Source of the DNA: Rhipidocladum racemiflorum
Taxonomy: Eukaryota; Streptophyta; Magnoliopsida; Poales; Poaceae
Assembly (NCBI GenBank): GCA_036346355.1
Contig: CM070579.1
Location: 2,852,001 to 2,916,000 of the forward strand
Direction of reading: 5' to 3'
DNA length: 64,000 nucleotides
In this document: in pieces, positions 10,330 to 22,047 of the stretch
Layout: every line of letters begins with the position of its first letter
How positions within the stretch are numbered: the first letter of the stretch is position 1
Notes under the pieces: model-generated
What the model was told of the DNA's origin: nothing
Seen by the model: only the letters and a program-made list of their open reading frames with translations
The model's database searches: none
Made by a program: the position numbers and the translations under genes

Positions 10330-12797
10330 TGTGATACTGCGGAATGTCGAGACTTTCTAATTTGTGAAAATAGGTTTTAAAATGTGGTAAAATGGGATAA
10401 GTTGGGGATTTTGCAACTAAAACCCTGAGATTTCACTTTTTAACGCGTTTCGGGCCGTTTTCGGGTGTTTGGGCCGCTCCGGGGAGGTTTTGGGCTTGAG
10501 GGAAACTTCGCGGGCCGGATGGTGGGATCCACTTGGCCCATGTGGGGGTGAGGGGGGCAGCAAACCCTGCTGCCCTAGCTCTCCCCACCCCCCCATGCGC
10601 AGCCCCCATCTCCTCTCCCCTCATTCCCCATTTTTTCCCCTCATCTCCCCTCACCTCACCTCTCCTCTCCCTTCCCAACCGCCCCTTCCCTAGGTGCTGC
10701 CGCCCCACCCCTCTCCTCCCTTGTGGGCGCATCCCAAGGTCTCCTACTCGCTGCCATGGCGCTGTCCAAGTTGTTGGGAGGGGCTGCGACGAGGAGGATT
10801 GGTGGAAACGGCGCGTGGAAGGAAGTCGGGGGAGGAACGCGAAGGTTGGATCGTCGATTGGTGATTCTCCAAGAAGGTAATGGGGGGATCTTGTGGGGTA
10901 GATCTCTTGCTGCTGTAGAGGGGGATTATCATGTTTTTAGATCAAGGGAGGTGCTGCCATGGGTTAGATTTGATGAAAAACTAGAGTTGTATTCGCGTTC
11001 TGGTTCGGGCAGATTGGGGACCCGAGTTAGGGCAGGCGTTTTCGCCAATTTAGAGTTGGAATCTGGCCGTACGGACTTCTAGGAAGTTGTAGATAATTTC
11101 ATTATCTTTCCATGCATATAAAGAAATTGAAATTCCTCCCAGCCGTTTAGAAGTTATGCCTGTTTTACCGAGCGCTGTCAAATCTGTGACGAGATTGAGA
11201 CAGTTCGTGTTCAACGTTAGATTAAACAACATTAGAGTCCGAATCAGTCTTTACCTATAACTAGAAAAAATTGGGAAATTTCCTAAGCTACGCGAGGATG
11301 TACTCGTTTAATCAATTTGGAATTCTAGAACTCAAGTTATGATTTTTCGAAGCCGCTGTCCAGAACGGGGCAAATCTGTGATTTCGGGGTTTTGGTGTAT
11401 ATCGTGTATTGGGTGTAGTGGGTACTGTTTTGAGGAGTCAAATTGAGTGTGTGGCACGTGTTTGCAGGTGGTGTGCCTCCGGGAGTGCCCTCAACCTCTC
11501 GTCACTCCGTTGCCCGCGGTTGAAGGCAAGTGTGTTGTGTGGATTTAACGCTATATGTGATGCTAGAATTGCTTGATGTTATTGGGATAGATAACATGTT
11601 GTTTTGCCATGAGTTACATGTTATAAATGATATAATGTCCTCATACCATGTTTTAATATTGACGATGATATAATGTCCTTATGCCATGATAAAGTAATAT
11701 GCTTGTTGTTGATAAATGAATCACATGCCAAGTTGGTAACGGTTACGGTCGATTGTTAAATACGGCCCTACATGTTGAGATGCAATGTGTTGATATGCAA
11801 TACTTCTACTTATGAATACGCTGCTGTCCATTTTGCATACATGGCATATTTTTCATGGCCGACCGGTGAGATAAGTCATAACTATTACGGTAGGGGCGGT
11901 GAGAACTGTTATGACTAGTCCGGGCTATTCTTTCGAATAAGTCCTACATCGTGATTCCTTCACCGAGGTGAATGGAAGCGAGTGATAGGCACCCTCCATC
12001 TTCGGGATGGAAGGGGGAAAGGGTGCATGCCGACGGGTGTGCACTCAACCATACCGGTATGAGTATTCCAGAAGACATGTGCATTGCATTGCATGAATGA
12101 ATTTCATAAATGAAGGTGTTTATGAGATGATGATGAGAGTACTCATGAGATGCTCATGAGATGATTACCATGTTGTTTTAAAGGCTGCAAATTATGTTAA
12201 ATGTGATGTGTTGTGATATAACCGTGGAGACTGGAATGATGGTTTGTTGTCTTGATCCTTGTTGTTCCATTGCAATGCACTTTGCGAGTGATGAACTCAC
12301 GCTTGTGTTTTCGTTGTTTGTTTCTTTAGGTACCATGAAATCGGCGCTGGAAAGGGACTTAGCTACACTTCTCCACGTAGTATCACAATCTAGCTAATTC
12401 ATCTTCTTTTGGAGACACTGCAATAAGTATTGCAATAATCATTAGTTTATGGTCTTAATGTTGGTTGTTTCCCTCATGTGAATCATGTGGGGCTATGGAG
12501 TGAATTGTTATATCTTCCTAGACTTAAATTGATGCTTATTCTTTTGCTAGCGATGCCTTTTGATGTTTTAATTGATGATTGGTTATCATTATCGCTGCAT
12601 GTGAAGGTCTTGTTTATCCTACTTATTGTTATGATGATTATGTTGTTAAGTTTTATGCAAAAACAAAGAATATGCTGTCAAAATTTTCAATTACTCTAAA
12701 TGATTACTTGCTGTAATTTATTTTAAATTATGGTATTAAATGTGTTATGGTCTATGTTTGGTGACATTCTGGGCTTAGTAGAAGCTGGGGTGTTACA
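10330..12797 (+). repeat. Gypsy element 1, 3' LTR
   Basis: Same sequence as 3585-6124 without the 80 bp duplication, ending in full TGTTACA followed by ATTTT. Scattered one- or two-base differences occur (for example near 11350, 11515 and 12288). Confidence 0.9.
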
Positions 12798-12802
12798 ATT
12801 TT

Positions 12803-15800
12803 ACAGGATAGCCTTACAAGTTAGAATAATATTGCAGCGGAGAGAAACAGAAGTCTTGTAGTGTGCCCATCCAATCCCTCAGGCAACTGACAAGGTATAA
12901 ACTCTAGATAAAATCATCGTCATTACCCCGAAACCTGCGTCAAGCACGATCCTTCGAGATATTCTATTTGCTCACCTAAAAACAACAACGATAGCAAGGG
13001 TGAGTACATTGCGTACTCAGCAAGACTTGAAGTGTTTGCAGAACCTATGATATATGCAAGCTGATACAAAGTGGGTCTCTACGGTTGATTGCAGAAAACG
13101 AAGTTTAAAGTAAATACTGAATAGTAATTCAAAAGCATAAGTCATAAAACATTTGGTAAATAAGTAAAGTAATGAGCATCATTATCAACATATCTCAACA
13201 GATCATAATCGTATCCACTATCCATCCAAAGGCCAACACATGGCACAAACCACCAACATCGACCTAGACACAAAGACCGCTATATTTGCCCACACAGGGC
13301 ACAACAAATTGAGTCCAACATTGCCAACAAATGTCAAATGTTGGCTCATCTGCGGGGTAAATTCTATTCAAATTTTATCTTCACATTTTAGCAAAAATTA
13401 TTAAAACACCTTCTAACTAGTGCAAGTTCACCAAGTGCTCATAACCGAGAGCGCGGCTAATCGATTAGTTTTAACTCTGCAGAGTGGTACAGCTTTACCC
13501 ACAAATAATGACTTCCCTTTTTGCAAAGCTTAGTTACACACTTCCTTTGGTGTGTCGCCAGGGAAAAATCATATATAACCTTTACATTACTCAACCCAGG
13601 TTTTGCACCAGCCCGGTGACGTTAACCTTTGCTATGGCGGAAGAAACAACGCACCCAAGTCACAACACAAATCCTTCACACGGCAGTCCATCCCTGCCAT
13701 CCATTTCTCCCCCATAGCAAAGCGTACACCGTTGCATCGGCAGGCGTGATTCCCAACACCTCGGTGAGGGCACCCCTTCGAGCAATCCCGCAGGAACAGC
13801 CCGTGCTACTACGGCCTTCCAACATGCAAAACCAGTTTTAAGCAACTTAATTGGTTATAGCCGTCCCATACCGGCATTGTGGTTGTACGGGTAATCTTGG
13901 ATCATACAACACTGAGTTCGGTCCTTAATCCGACCCGGGCGACAATCTTCACCTAACTACGTGTGAGCACACCCTCACACAACCGGCTATTGCCAATAAG
14001 TCACCCGCGTCCAAATCATAGTTTTATTTTTCATTTTTATTAAACTACCAGTATCCTTTACTGTCATATTCAACCTTTTTAAGTTTTTCAAGAACTAAAC
14101 ATCTCATCTAAGCATGGCTAAGCATGAATGATTATTAAGCGCATATACCCATTTCACATATTCATGTGTCAATCCATGTCCTAGAGTTATCAAAGGTTCA
14201 CATGGCAATATTGATTAAGGATATCCACAATTGAGGGTCATAGCTACCATTAACCACAAATTAGCATTTTACTAACATAATGCATGCATGTAAAAACATT
14301 GATGAAAACATTTCAAAATCTGGGATCAACATGTTCAAAGGGTGCTTGCCTTGCTATACGTTGTTTACAACGAAATCGAAGTCGTAGCTCATGTTGTCGA
14401 GGTCGGAGTTGTCATCGAGTACGCGTTTTGGACTCGTTCAAAGGCAGCGTCGGCTACGTCAGGCTCTACTCGTCATATCGCGATACATAAAAAGAACAAA
14501 TTCCAATAAGGTAAACTCCAATAAGGCAAAAAGAATACAGATAGAAAACCAAATAGAAATCCAAATAACAAATCATCACACATAACAAACATGATTTCTG
14601 GGTTTAGGTTATATGATTTCAAGTATACGTGTTTTATATTGTCTTTCCACTCATTTCCCTTACTAACGGTTTAAACTATATACCGCAACATGATTACTTA
14701 TTTTCTATGAATCGTTTATCCTTATTTTACGAATTCAAGAAGCTACGATTGTTTATATTAATGGAATTAAGACATTAGTTAACACACCTATTGTAATCCG
14801 GTAGTACCGACTCTCGGATTGCGGTATTACAACTTTCTGTAGTACCGTTCTCGAGTTCCGGTAGTACCGACCTTTAATATTAAAAGGCATTTACTTGGAT
14901 TATAGTTACCGGCTAAACCTACAGGTTCTAGATGATTATTACGACATTAACATTTTGGCTAGGGACTAGCTAACGCTTAACTATTCATAACATACACTAT
15001 CGACAATCATATAACTTAGGGTTATCGCTCTAACAGGATTCAGATGCAAAGCAAGAAGTAAATTAAATATTTCTCCAGATTATGGTAGTCTATATACTAG
15101 GGAGTGATTCTAGGCTATTCTTCTTAACATTCTCATTTAGACGGGTTATTCTACGGGCTACCGAAAAGGCTTAAGTGCTAATAAAATCTATGCGATAACT
15201 ATTCAATTTTCGTTTTACATTTGCGGCTACACTTTAAAGAGTTCTTTAACCATTTTTTCACGGACTAGCTGGGGTATCACTAAGAGTGTTTTAAAGTTAG
15301 TTCCGCGACATTCTACTTCTATCCGAGACGTTTTCAACTAAAGGAGCATTACGACTTATGCAAATTAAATCATACGTTGCATGCAAATGAACTATTTCGC
15401 AAGACTAGCTAGTACTGATCTAGAGGTATTTAAATGCAGATTTTACAAGTGTTAATACTAATGCTTATTTCTACACCTTAACTTATATTCTAATTATAGG
15501 TGCATTAAGAGCAAGGTTATATGTAAGCTTAGTTCCCTTCTTGCTAAAGTTTATTTGAGTGTCATCTTAAGCTAGGGCCATACATATTATTTTCCCTTGT
15601 TTGTAAAACATCTCCTTAGGGGCAACATTCCTATGTGTGGAAGACAAAAACTATTATGATCCTAAGTTGAATTAGACCTTTTGGTCGATTAATATGGTTT
15701 CCGCTTTAGGAACATCTTTAAGACTAGTTTCACATGCTCTAATACCTATTCATGTTATTTTGTTTACTTGTGCCTTAAATCCTTACGTGTGTGTATAGTA

Positions 15801-18270
15801 TATGAAAGCATATTTGATTTAAGGTGCTAAGTGCAAACCAAGACTAATTATAATGAGCTTTACAGTATTAGGTGGTTTTGATCTATAGAGCTTAGACCAA
15901 CATGTTTCTATTACGTTAGCATACATTTGAGCTATGTGGCCGTATACTAGTTTCATGTGTTTAGCATCAAAGTCCTTTACGAATTTAGTGCGAACTAAAT
16001 CAAATATGAATTGTTCCCGCATAATTGGATATATTATGGTCCTAAGGAGGCTTATAAACGGGTTCTCATAATTTTAAGAGATTAACGACTATAGTTACTA
16101 CTATATGAATTTTTATGACTAGACTCCAACTTACAGCCGAAAACTAAAGCAAACTGGAATCAACTGGGCATTTAGCTTAAATCGCTTTACTCCATATGGT
16201 TCAAACCATCTGCATGCCAACTAAAGAGCTATGATTTAAATGCTATATTAAGGATATAATGTATAGATCTATTAGTGTTAAAGATCTCTAGCTCGTCAAG
16301 CAACAAGAACACGCACAATATATAGAATCAGTTACTAGTAAATCAGCGTAAGAACCCATATGCAAAGCAACAATAAGAGGGAAAGCATCTGGACAGGAAT
16401 TAGGAACAACAATAGGTTCGCAAGGAAGGTGGAAAGCAGAGAAGTACATAGGTAGGGGTTGACCAACTTCTGGCATTTTAAATTGGAAATCAATTGAAAT
16501 GTTCAAATCTTTGCTTCTGCCCTTTTGTATACATGCACCATGTAATGTGATTGGGTCATGATACTTTGGGTTTACTATAGTTCACTTATCCTAAGATCAT
16601 GATTCTAGGAAATGGTCAGGTTCATTTACTGACAGTCGATCTGGAAGTCACTAGGAAGGAAATTATGCCTAACGAACTGGGAGTTCTACCTTCTCTGTAA
16701 GTCTTCCCACTGTGAACCTGATGACCAGAAGAGATCATCCAATTAGTTCGGCTCCACCTACCAAGGAGTAAAATCTTTAATCTACAATTTCCACAGTACC
16801 ATAGAACTTGACAACAAGACAGAGAGAAAAGAACAGGAAACAAGGAAGAACAACAGAAGCGCACGGCTCCATGGTGGTGGTTTAGGTATGCTTGCCGGCA
16901 GCGAGGAGGGAAAAGGGGGCTGCGGCCGAATGCTCACACTGATGCTTGATGCGCTGCTGAAACCGTGGGGGGTAGCTGTTGGAGCCGAAATAGCCTGAGG
17001 CGGCGGCGCGTCAAGGAGGAGCGGTGGCAGAAGGAGGCGTGCGCGGCGGTGACTGGAGAGTGGGTTCGACTGAGGAGGTCATGGCGGCTGGCATGGGGTG
17101 GTTGTGGTGGCGGCAGAGCAGAGGAGCTGCGGTGAGAACCGAGATGGGAGCCAGAACCTCGCCGACGCTGCAGAGGTGCCGGCTGAAGCTTCGGGCTTAG
17201 GGCGGCAGCGCCGCTGCCCAAGGCGGAGAGCGGAGGCGCCGGTGCGGGCAGGAGAGCGAGCTAGCCGACTGTGGGCCGAGGAGCTGGAGAAGACCAAGGC
17301 AAGGCCAAGGGAGGGCCTGATCGAGCTAAGATGGCCCGAGGCGACGGTGAGGCGAAGAGGAGCTGCGGCGGCACCTGATGGCAGAGTCCCATGGTAAGGG
17401 ATAGTTTCAATTGAGTTGGGGGTGCTATTTGATAGTGTTTGGTGATGCTCTACGCTGGTTTAATTTGGGAGTGGTGCAACGAGCGAAGAGCTGGCCGTCC
17501 GGAAAGGAGAAAGCACAGAGAAAGAGCTTCGGCGGTGAGCTTAAGCTCACAGCAATGGTGAAGAATGCTGGATCGGCAAGTGAAGGAGTGGGGATGAATG
17601 GGGCGCCATCTGGGAGAGCAAAGGAGACAGAGGAAGGCCAAGGAGTGAATCCATAGCCAGCGTTATGTTGGCTCGGCCGGGGAAAGAGAAGGACAATGGC
17701 TTGGTGGCTGGTCATGAGCGGCAAGGTGGTGATGGCAGGATGTGACCGGCTCGTCGCAGCAGGGCATGGGCGACACGACCGGGTGGTTGGCCAGCTTGGA
17801 CTGCAAAGAAAAGGCGGGAGCGATGAGCGGTGAGCTCGGCTTGCCCGTGCGCTCGGGTGAGCATGAGACAGAGAAAGAGGGGAAAGGAGGAGGAAGGAGA
17901 TGACCAGGAGAGGCTGGCGCGTGGGGTTGGTCCCACTGGCAGCGATAGAGGAGAAGAAAGAGAGGGAACAGTGCCGGGGACTGCAGTGGGGTCGCCGAGC
18001 CCACTGGCAGCGATAGAGGAGCTAGACTTGTTGGTTTTTCTCCCTGACAACAAAGAAGAAGGCAACAGTCCAAGGGTCAAATTTACATTGGTAAAAAGTT
18101 TTGGTACCATTTTACTTTTAATCTTTTACTCTTTACCTTTTTACTATTTTACTAATTGATTTCCTTTTTGAAACCCAAATTAAAGAGCTAAATTTATAAA
18201 TTTAAGTTTTTGGCTCAAACAAAATTTTGGAATGCACATTTCCTACTAGGCCCAATTTTGGGATGTTACA
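12803..18270 (-). mobile_element. Solo LTR copy A, main part (5.6 kb Ty3/gypsy-type LTR)
   Basis: On the minus strand the LTR begins TGTAACATCCCAAAATTGGG at 18270 and ends at 3435. Without the nested element it is about 5.6 kb. AAAAC follows at 18271-18275 and precedes at 3430-3434, giving a matched 5 bp duplication. The interior has a GC-rich 5' third (about 16860-18060 in + coordinates), an AT-rich middle, and near its 3' end the stretch TACTCACCCTTGCTATCG then TTTTTAGGTGAGC, which resembles the 3' part of the other gypsy LTRs here. No primer site, polypurine tract or pol lies next to it, so it is a solo LTR. ORFs inside it are not conserved in frame between copies. Confidence 0.8.
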
Positions 18271-18275
18271 AAAAC

Positions 18276-20454
18276 TTTATATTTTAAGACGATCCTGATT
18301 AGATGCCTCAATGCATCTAGGTTATTTAGATATTCAATTACAAAATCTAAACTGGTTGTACCTTATAGATATCGTTGCAGAAATATCTAAGCAGATAAAA
18401 ATGTCGAACGACATATACTAATAATGGAAGTTCTGCTGATGGGGTGTATGAAAAATATTTGGTTACAACAAGCAAGGCACTATTAAGTTATTGCATTTAA
18501 GATGAACAAATATTAAGGATAATGTGAATGTAGCAATAGAAATTGCCAGTTGTTATTAGTTTCGAAATCAGGTGATGATTGGCATTCAATGGCAACATAG
18601 AGCGGTAGCGTGTTAAATGGTTCCTTATTATCTTTGAATAAATGTCGGGTATGCGGATTAATTTCCATAAAAGTGAATTAATTCCTATCGGTTGTGATAG
18701 AGATGAGGTAGGCAAAATTGAGAAAATTCTATGTTGTAAAGTAGGTTCTTTCCCCATCAAATACCTTGGTATACCGCTTCACTATGATAAGATCAGACGG
18801 GAAGATTTTCAACCTCTAGTTGACAAAATCATGAACAGTGCGGGTTGGAGAGGCAAACTCCTCTCGTTGAGTGATCGGTTGACTTTGATTAAGTCTTGTT
18901 TAGCTAGTATTCCTCTGTATCTTCTATCATTTTTCAAGTTTCCTAAATGGGCTTTGGACAGTTTTAATTCCCATATGGCTAATTGCCTTTGGAATGACTA
19001 TGAGGGTCATAACAAACCCCACTTAGCTAATTGGCATTTAATCTGTATGGAAAAAGACTATGGTGGTTTGGGAATTCCTAATCTTAGGGACCTTAACTTA
19101 TGTCTTTTAGCTTCTTGGATCAAAAGGTATTATTCTAAAGATAATAGACAGTGAAAAGTTTGGTGAACTCCAAGTATAAAGTGGATAATCCTAATATTTT
19201 TCAAGTTGCGATCCTGATCATAATTCTATTTTTGGAAAGGGGTTATGTGGGCTGTGAACTCTATCAAATTTGGTTATAAATGGAGTCTAGGCAATGGTAA
19301 TAAGATTAGGTTCGGGAGGATATCTGGTTTGGTTCTTCCTGCCTAGCTATCCAGTTTTGGGATCTTTATGTTCTGATAAATGAGAAAGGGGTCACGATTG
19401 CAGATATTTGGGATGGTTCAAATATTAAATGCACTTTTAGAATATCTTTCTCTGAAAAAATGATGATCGATGGTTTAATTTGGTTGAAGTGGCTAAAAGT
19501 ATTAAATTTACTGATGATGAGGACGTTTTGGTATGGCAATATAATAGCAATGGTGTGTTTTCTGTCAAATCCTTGTATGCTATCATTAACTTTAGGGGTT
19601 TTTGCCAGTTTATATTCCGGCAGTTTGGCAACTAGTTGTTCCTCCTAAAGTTCATTTTTTTCTTGTGGCTTCTTTCTCATAATAAAATCATGACTAAAAA
19701 CAATATGTTGAAAAGAGGGTTAGACAAAGGGAGATTATGTAGCTTCTGTGATGAAAATGAAACAGTACTCCATCTTTTTTTCGACTGTGTGGTAGCCAAA
19801 AGTATTTGGGATGTTGTTGGTTCTTATTTTAACATGAATATTGGTTACAATTACGAATCGCTGGCTCGCTTTTGGTTAAGTTATAAAAGAAATGCTGCTC
19901 TTAACACAATTTGTGCTTCTGTTTTATGGAGTCTTTGGAAGAGCAGAAATAACTTGATTTTCATTGCTCAGAATTGGTCAGATGTGAGAACGATATGGAG
20001 AAAGGTGCTTCTATTTTTTAAGAATTGGAGTCCTTTGTACAAGAAAGAAATGGTAACTCAGATGGATCAATTTTGCCATCATCTGGAGAGCAGGATTAGA
20101 TCCCCACCGCTTCTACCACGGTTCTGGATGAAAGTGACCAAGCTAGAAGATGAAGTGGACAAAAACTACTCAAGGAGCAATTAGGAGGATTTGATTTCAC
20201 TCTCCTCTTATTTTGATGGTTTAGCTAAATGAGAGGTTGATGGGTCCCTATTTATTTTGTTTTCACCTGTGAACTGTTAGTGTGGTGAGTTTTGTTATTT
20301 GGTCTGTGGAGTTTTTTTTTTTTTTGAAGGTCAGGTGGTTTAGACCTTGTGTTGTGTTGGTCTGTCCTTGAATTATGTACTGCTGAATCCAGTTTCTTAA
20401 ATAGGAACTGGGACATCATCTTTGTGATGTCCTCTTTATCGAAAAAAAATCTCA
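18276..20454 (+). mobile_element. L1-type LINE, 3' fragment, copy L1
   Basis: The sequence after the solo LTR holds about 330 bp of AT-rich DNA of unclear origin (18276-18600) and then recognisable LINE ORF2 from about 18610. The 3' UTR ends TTTATCG plus eight A residues at about 20450. The 5' half of the LINE, including endonuclease and most of RT, is absent. Confidence 0.8.
18642..20184 (+). pseudogene. LINE ORF2 C-terminal half, copy L1, broken
   Basis: 18642-19154 reads MSGMRINFHKSELIPIG, KYLGIPL, GWRGKLLSLSDRLTLIKS, FKFPKW, GGLGIPNL: the RT palm-end and thumb motifs of plant L1 elements. It is preceded in frame by KWFLIIFE and a TAA, so the true ORF once continued upstream. It ends at TGA (DNRQ stop), shared by all copies and probably an old Trp-to-stop change. 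Frame is lost several times over 19155-19635, then 19636-20184 gives the zinc-binding region with CSFCDENETVLHLFFDC. Confidence 0.8.
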
Positions 20455-20456
20455 TA

Positions 20457-20714
20457 CTCCCTCTATCTAAATTTAAATAATGTATTTTCTCTTAGCATAT
20501 AGTCCAATTTTTTTTTAAAAAAATAACTAAATTATCCTTAATTATTATCTATAAATAATATATTTAATGTCTGTATGTAGAGAATATCAAGTAAATATAG
20601 ATATGTATAAGGAATATAAAAGGAACATTACATTAATTTGTATTAAAACATAATCACTTTATATATGTAGACAAAATCGTTGAATACATATCCTATTAAT
20701 TTAGATTGATGGAG
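20457..20714. mobile_element. Stowaway-type MITE, copy M1
   Basis: 258 bp with CTCCCTCTATCTAAATTTAA at the left, the inverted counterpart at the right, and TA on both sides (20455-20456, 20715-20716). Same insertion as M0, inherited through the unit duplication. Confidence 0.85.
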
Positions 20715-20948
20715 TACCATATACGACGACTTCAATGCATTTTTACGGCTTATCTTATCGCCTCGACTGGTCATAATGGTAGCTGTATATCTCACTGCAA
20801 TTTTGCATGCCTTGGTACATATAGAATGCCTTGGTACATATCCGAATTGTTTTATTGGAAATCACCGAAGAGATGGGCTAGTTGGAATTATATAGACAAA
20901 AAACTAAGAATTATTATAAACTTCCTGCCGACCAAGAGGGCCGGGACG

Positions 20949-21488
20949 ATGCCCGACCTTGTTCGCGTCACTGCCACCTTCCCGTTCTACCATAGCCCGG
21001 ATGTCTCGGTCATCGCCTTCCGCAACGAGACCGTGCGGTCACAAGCGCCGCATCCACAGCGCGGCTCTAATGGACGCGCCCGAGTTGGAGCGCATGGCCG
21101 CCGTGCTCGGCGACGCGGAGATGGAGGACGACCTGCCGCTGCTCGTGTACGTCGAGCCCGCCTCCAGCGTGTTGGAGGTGAAGGTCACGCTCAAGCCGGC
21201 GGAGGTGGGCAGCAGCAGCGACGCGGGCAGCAGGACGATGGCGGTGGAGCTGCACGTGGAGGGCGCGGAGGCGGGCGTCTTGGCGGGCGTCCGCTTTGTC
21301 GACGGTGTCATGGAGCCGAGGCAGTGAGCCTCCTCGACATGCCCGAAGCCGCCGCTGCTTGCCCGAGGCGACTACCGCCGAAGTTCGACGGAAGGCCATG
21401 GACGAGGCGCGGTCGCTACGGGCGCACGGCTTCCACCCGGGACATCATCCACGCCGTCCGGCCGCCACGGCCGGCGCGCCGCGAGTGA
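20949..21488 (+). pseudogene. Ubiquitin-like two-domain protein, copy 2 (frameshifted)
   Basis: Starts MPDLVRVTATFPFYHSPD; a TATATAG lies at 20889-20895. Frame is lost early: GTGGCCGCGCTGAAGCGC of other copies reads GTGCGGTCACAAGCGC at about 21034. In the next frame the middle is well kept (LIPLLVYVEP-type strand, VLEVKVTLKPAEVG, VELHVEGAEAGVL) up to a stop at 21327. The C-terminal GD-I-H pattern survives in a third frame, ending at TGA 21486-21488. So as read it is a pseudogene with at least two frameshifts, but sequence identity to the other copies is high. Confidence 0.6.
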
Positions 21489-22047
21489 GACCGGGTTTTG
21501 AGGGGTTTTAGGAGCGGAGAGTGTGTGGTGTGGCCTCCGCCGTGCTTTGCCGATCGAGGCTTGAAGGAATAGACGGAACATGCGTGCTCATTGTCGGCGG
21601 TTTAATCCTAGTTCTATAAGAGTTGATCTTGTATTAGTTTTTATGTTTAGTTAATATGATAGGAATCGAGTTTGAGATTAAGTTTGTAGTCATGTTCTAC
21701 TTAATATGGTGTCCGAGTGCAAGTGTGAATCGAAAGAACGACAAGTTTTAATATGATAAGAATTGAGTTTGAGATTAAGTTTTGGATTATAGAGTTGATT
21801 AAGTCATTGTATAGAGTCTATTTTATACATTAATCAACTATATACGATGAATTAATCAACTCCATACGATGACTTAATCACTCTATAATTCAAGAAACAA
21901 AGCTGCATATGGTATTCTCATTCGGGTATGAGGATAAAGTGATAGCGATAAATCAGCACATAAAACCTTTCAGGACGGAATGAAATGTATTTTATTTTAG
22001 AATCCATCAATATTATAATAAGAAAGGAGATGAAAGTGCTATAAAAC
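21489..22047 (+). repeat. 3' flank of ubiquitin-like copy 2 with hairpin
   Basis: Equivalent to 2873-3434, with the imperfect inverted repeat at 21786-21889. It ends in AAAAC (22043-22047), the left target duplication of solo LTR B. No coding potential. Confidence 0.6.

Larger units (their letters stand above)
3585..12797 (+). mobile_element. Gypsy element 1: non-coding (LARD-like) LTR retrotransposon
   Basis: A 9213 bp element with LTRs of about 2.5 kb beginning TGTGATACTG and ending TGTTACA, flanked by ATTTT on both sides (3580-3584, 12798-12802). Units 1 and 2 show the empty site with a single ATTTT. It has a primer site at 6129 and a polypurine tract at 10317. The 4.2 kb interior carries no gag, protease, RT, RNase H or integrase that I can find in any frame, so it must rely on enzymes from another element. 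Its LTR, leader and 3' interior end resemble gypsy element 2. The two LTRs look almost identical apart from an 80 bp duplication, which implies a recent insertion. Confidence 0.9.

Noticed and set aside
14800..14880. GGTAGTACCG repeats as a CRISPR-like or satellite array
   Set aside because: Only three short copies with irregular spacing inside an LTR.
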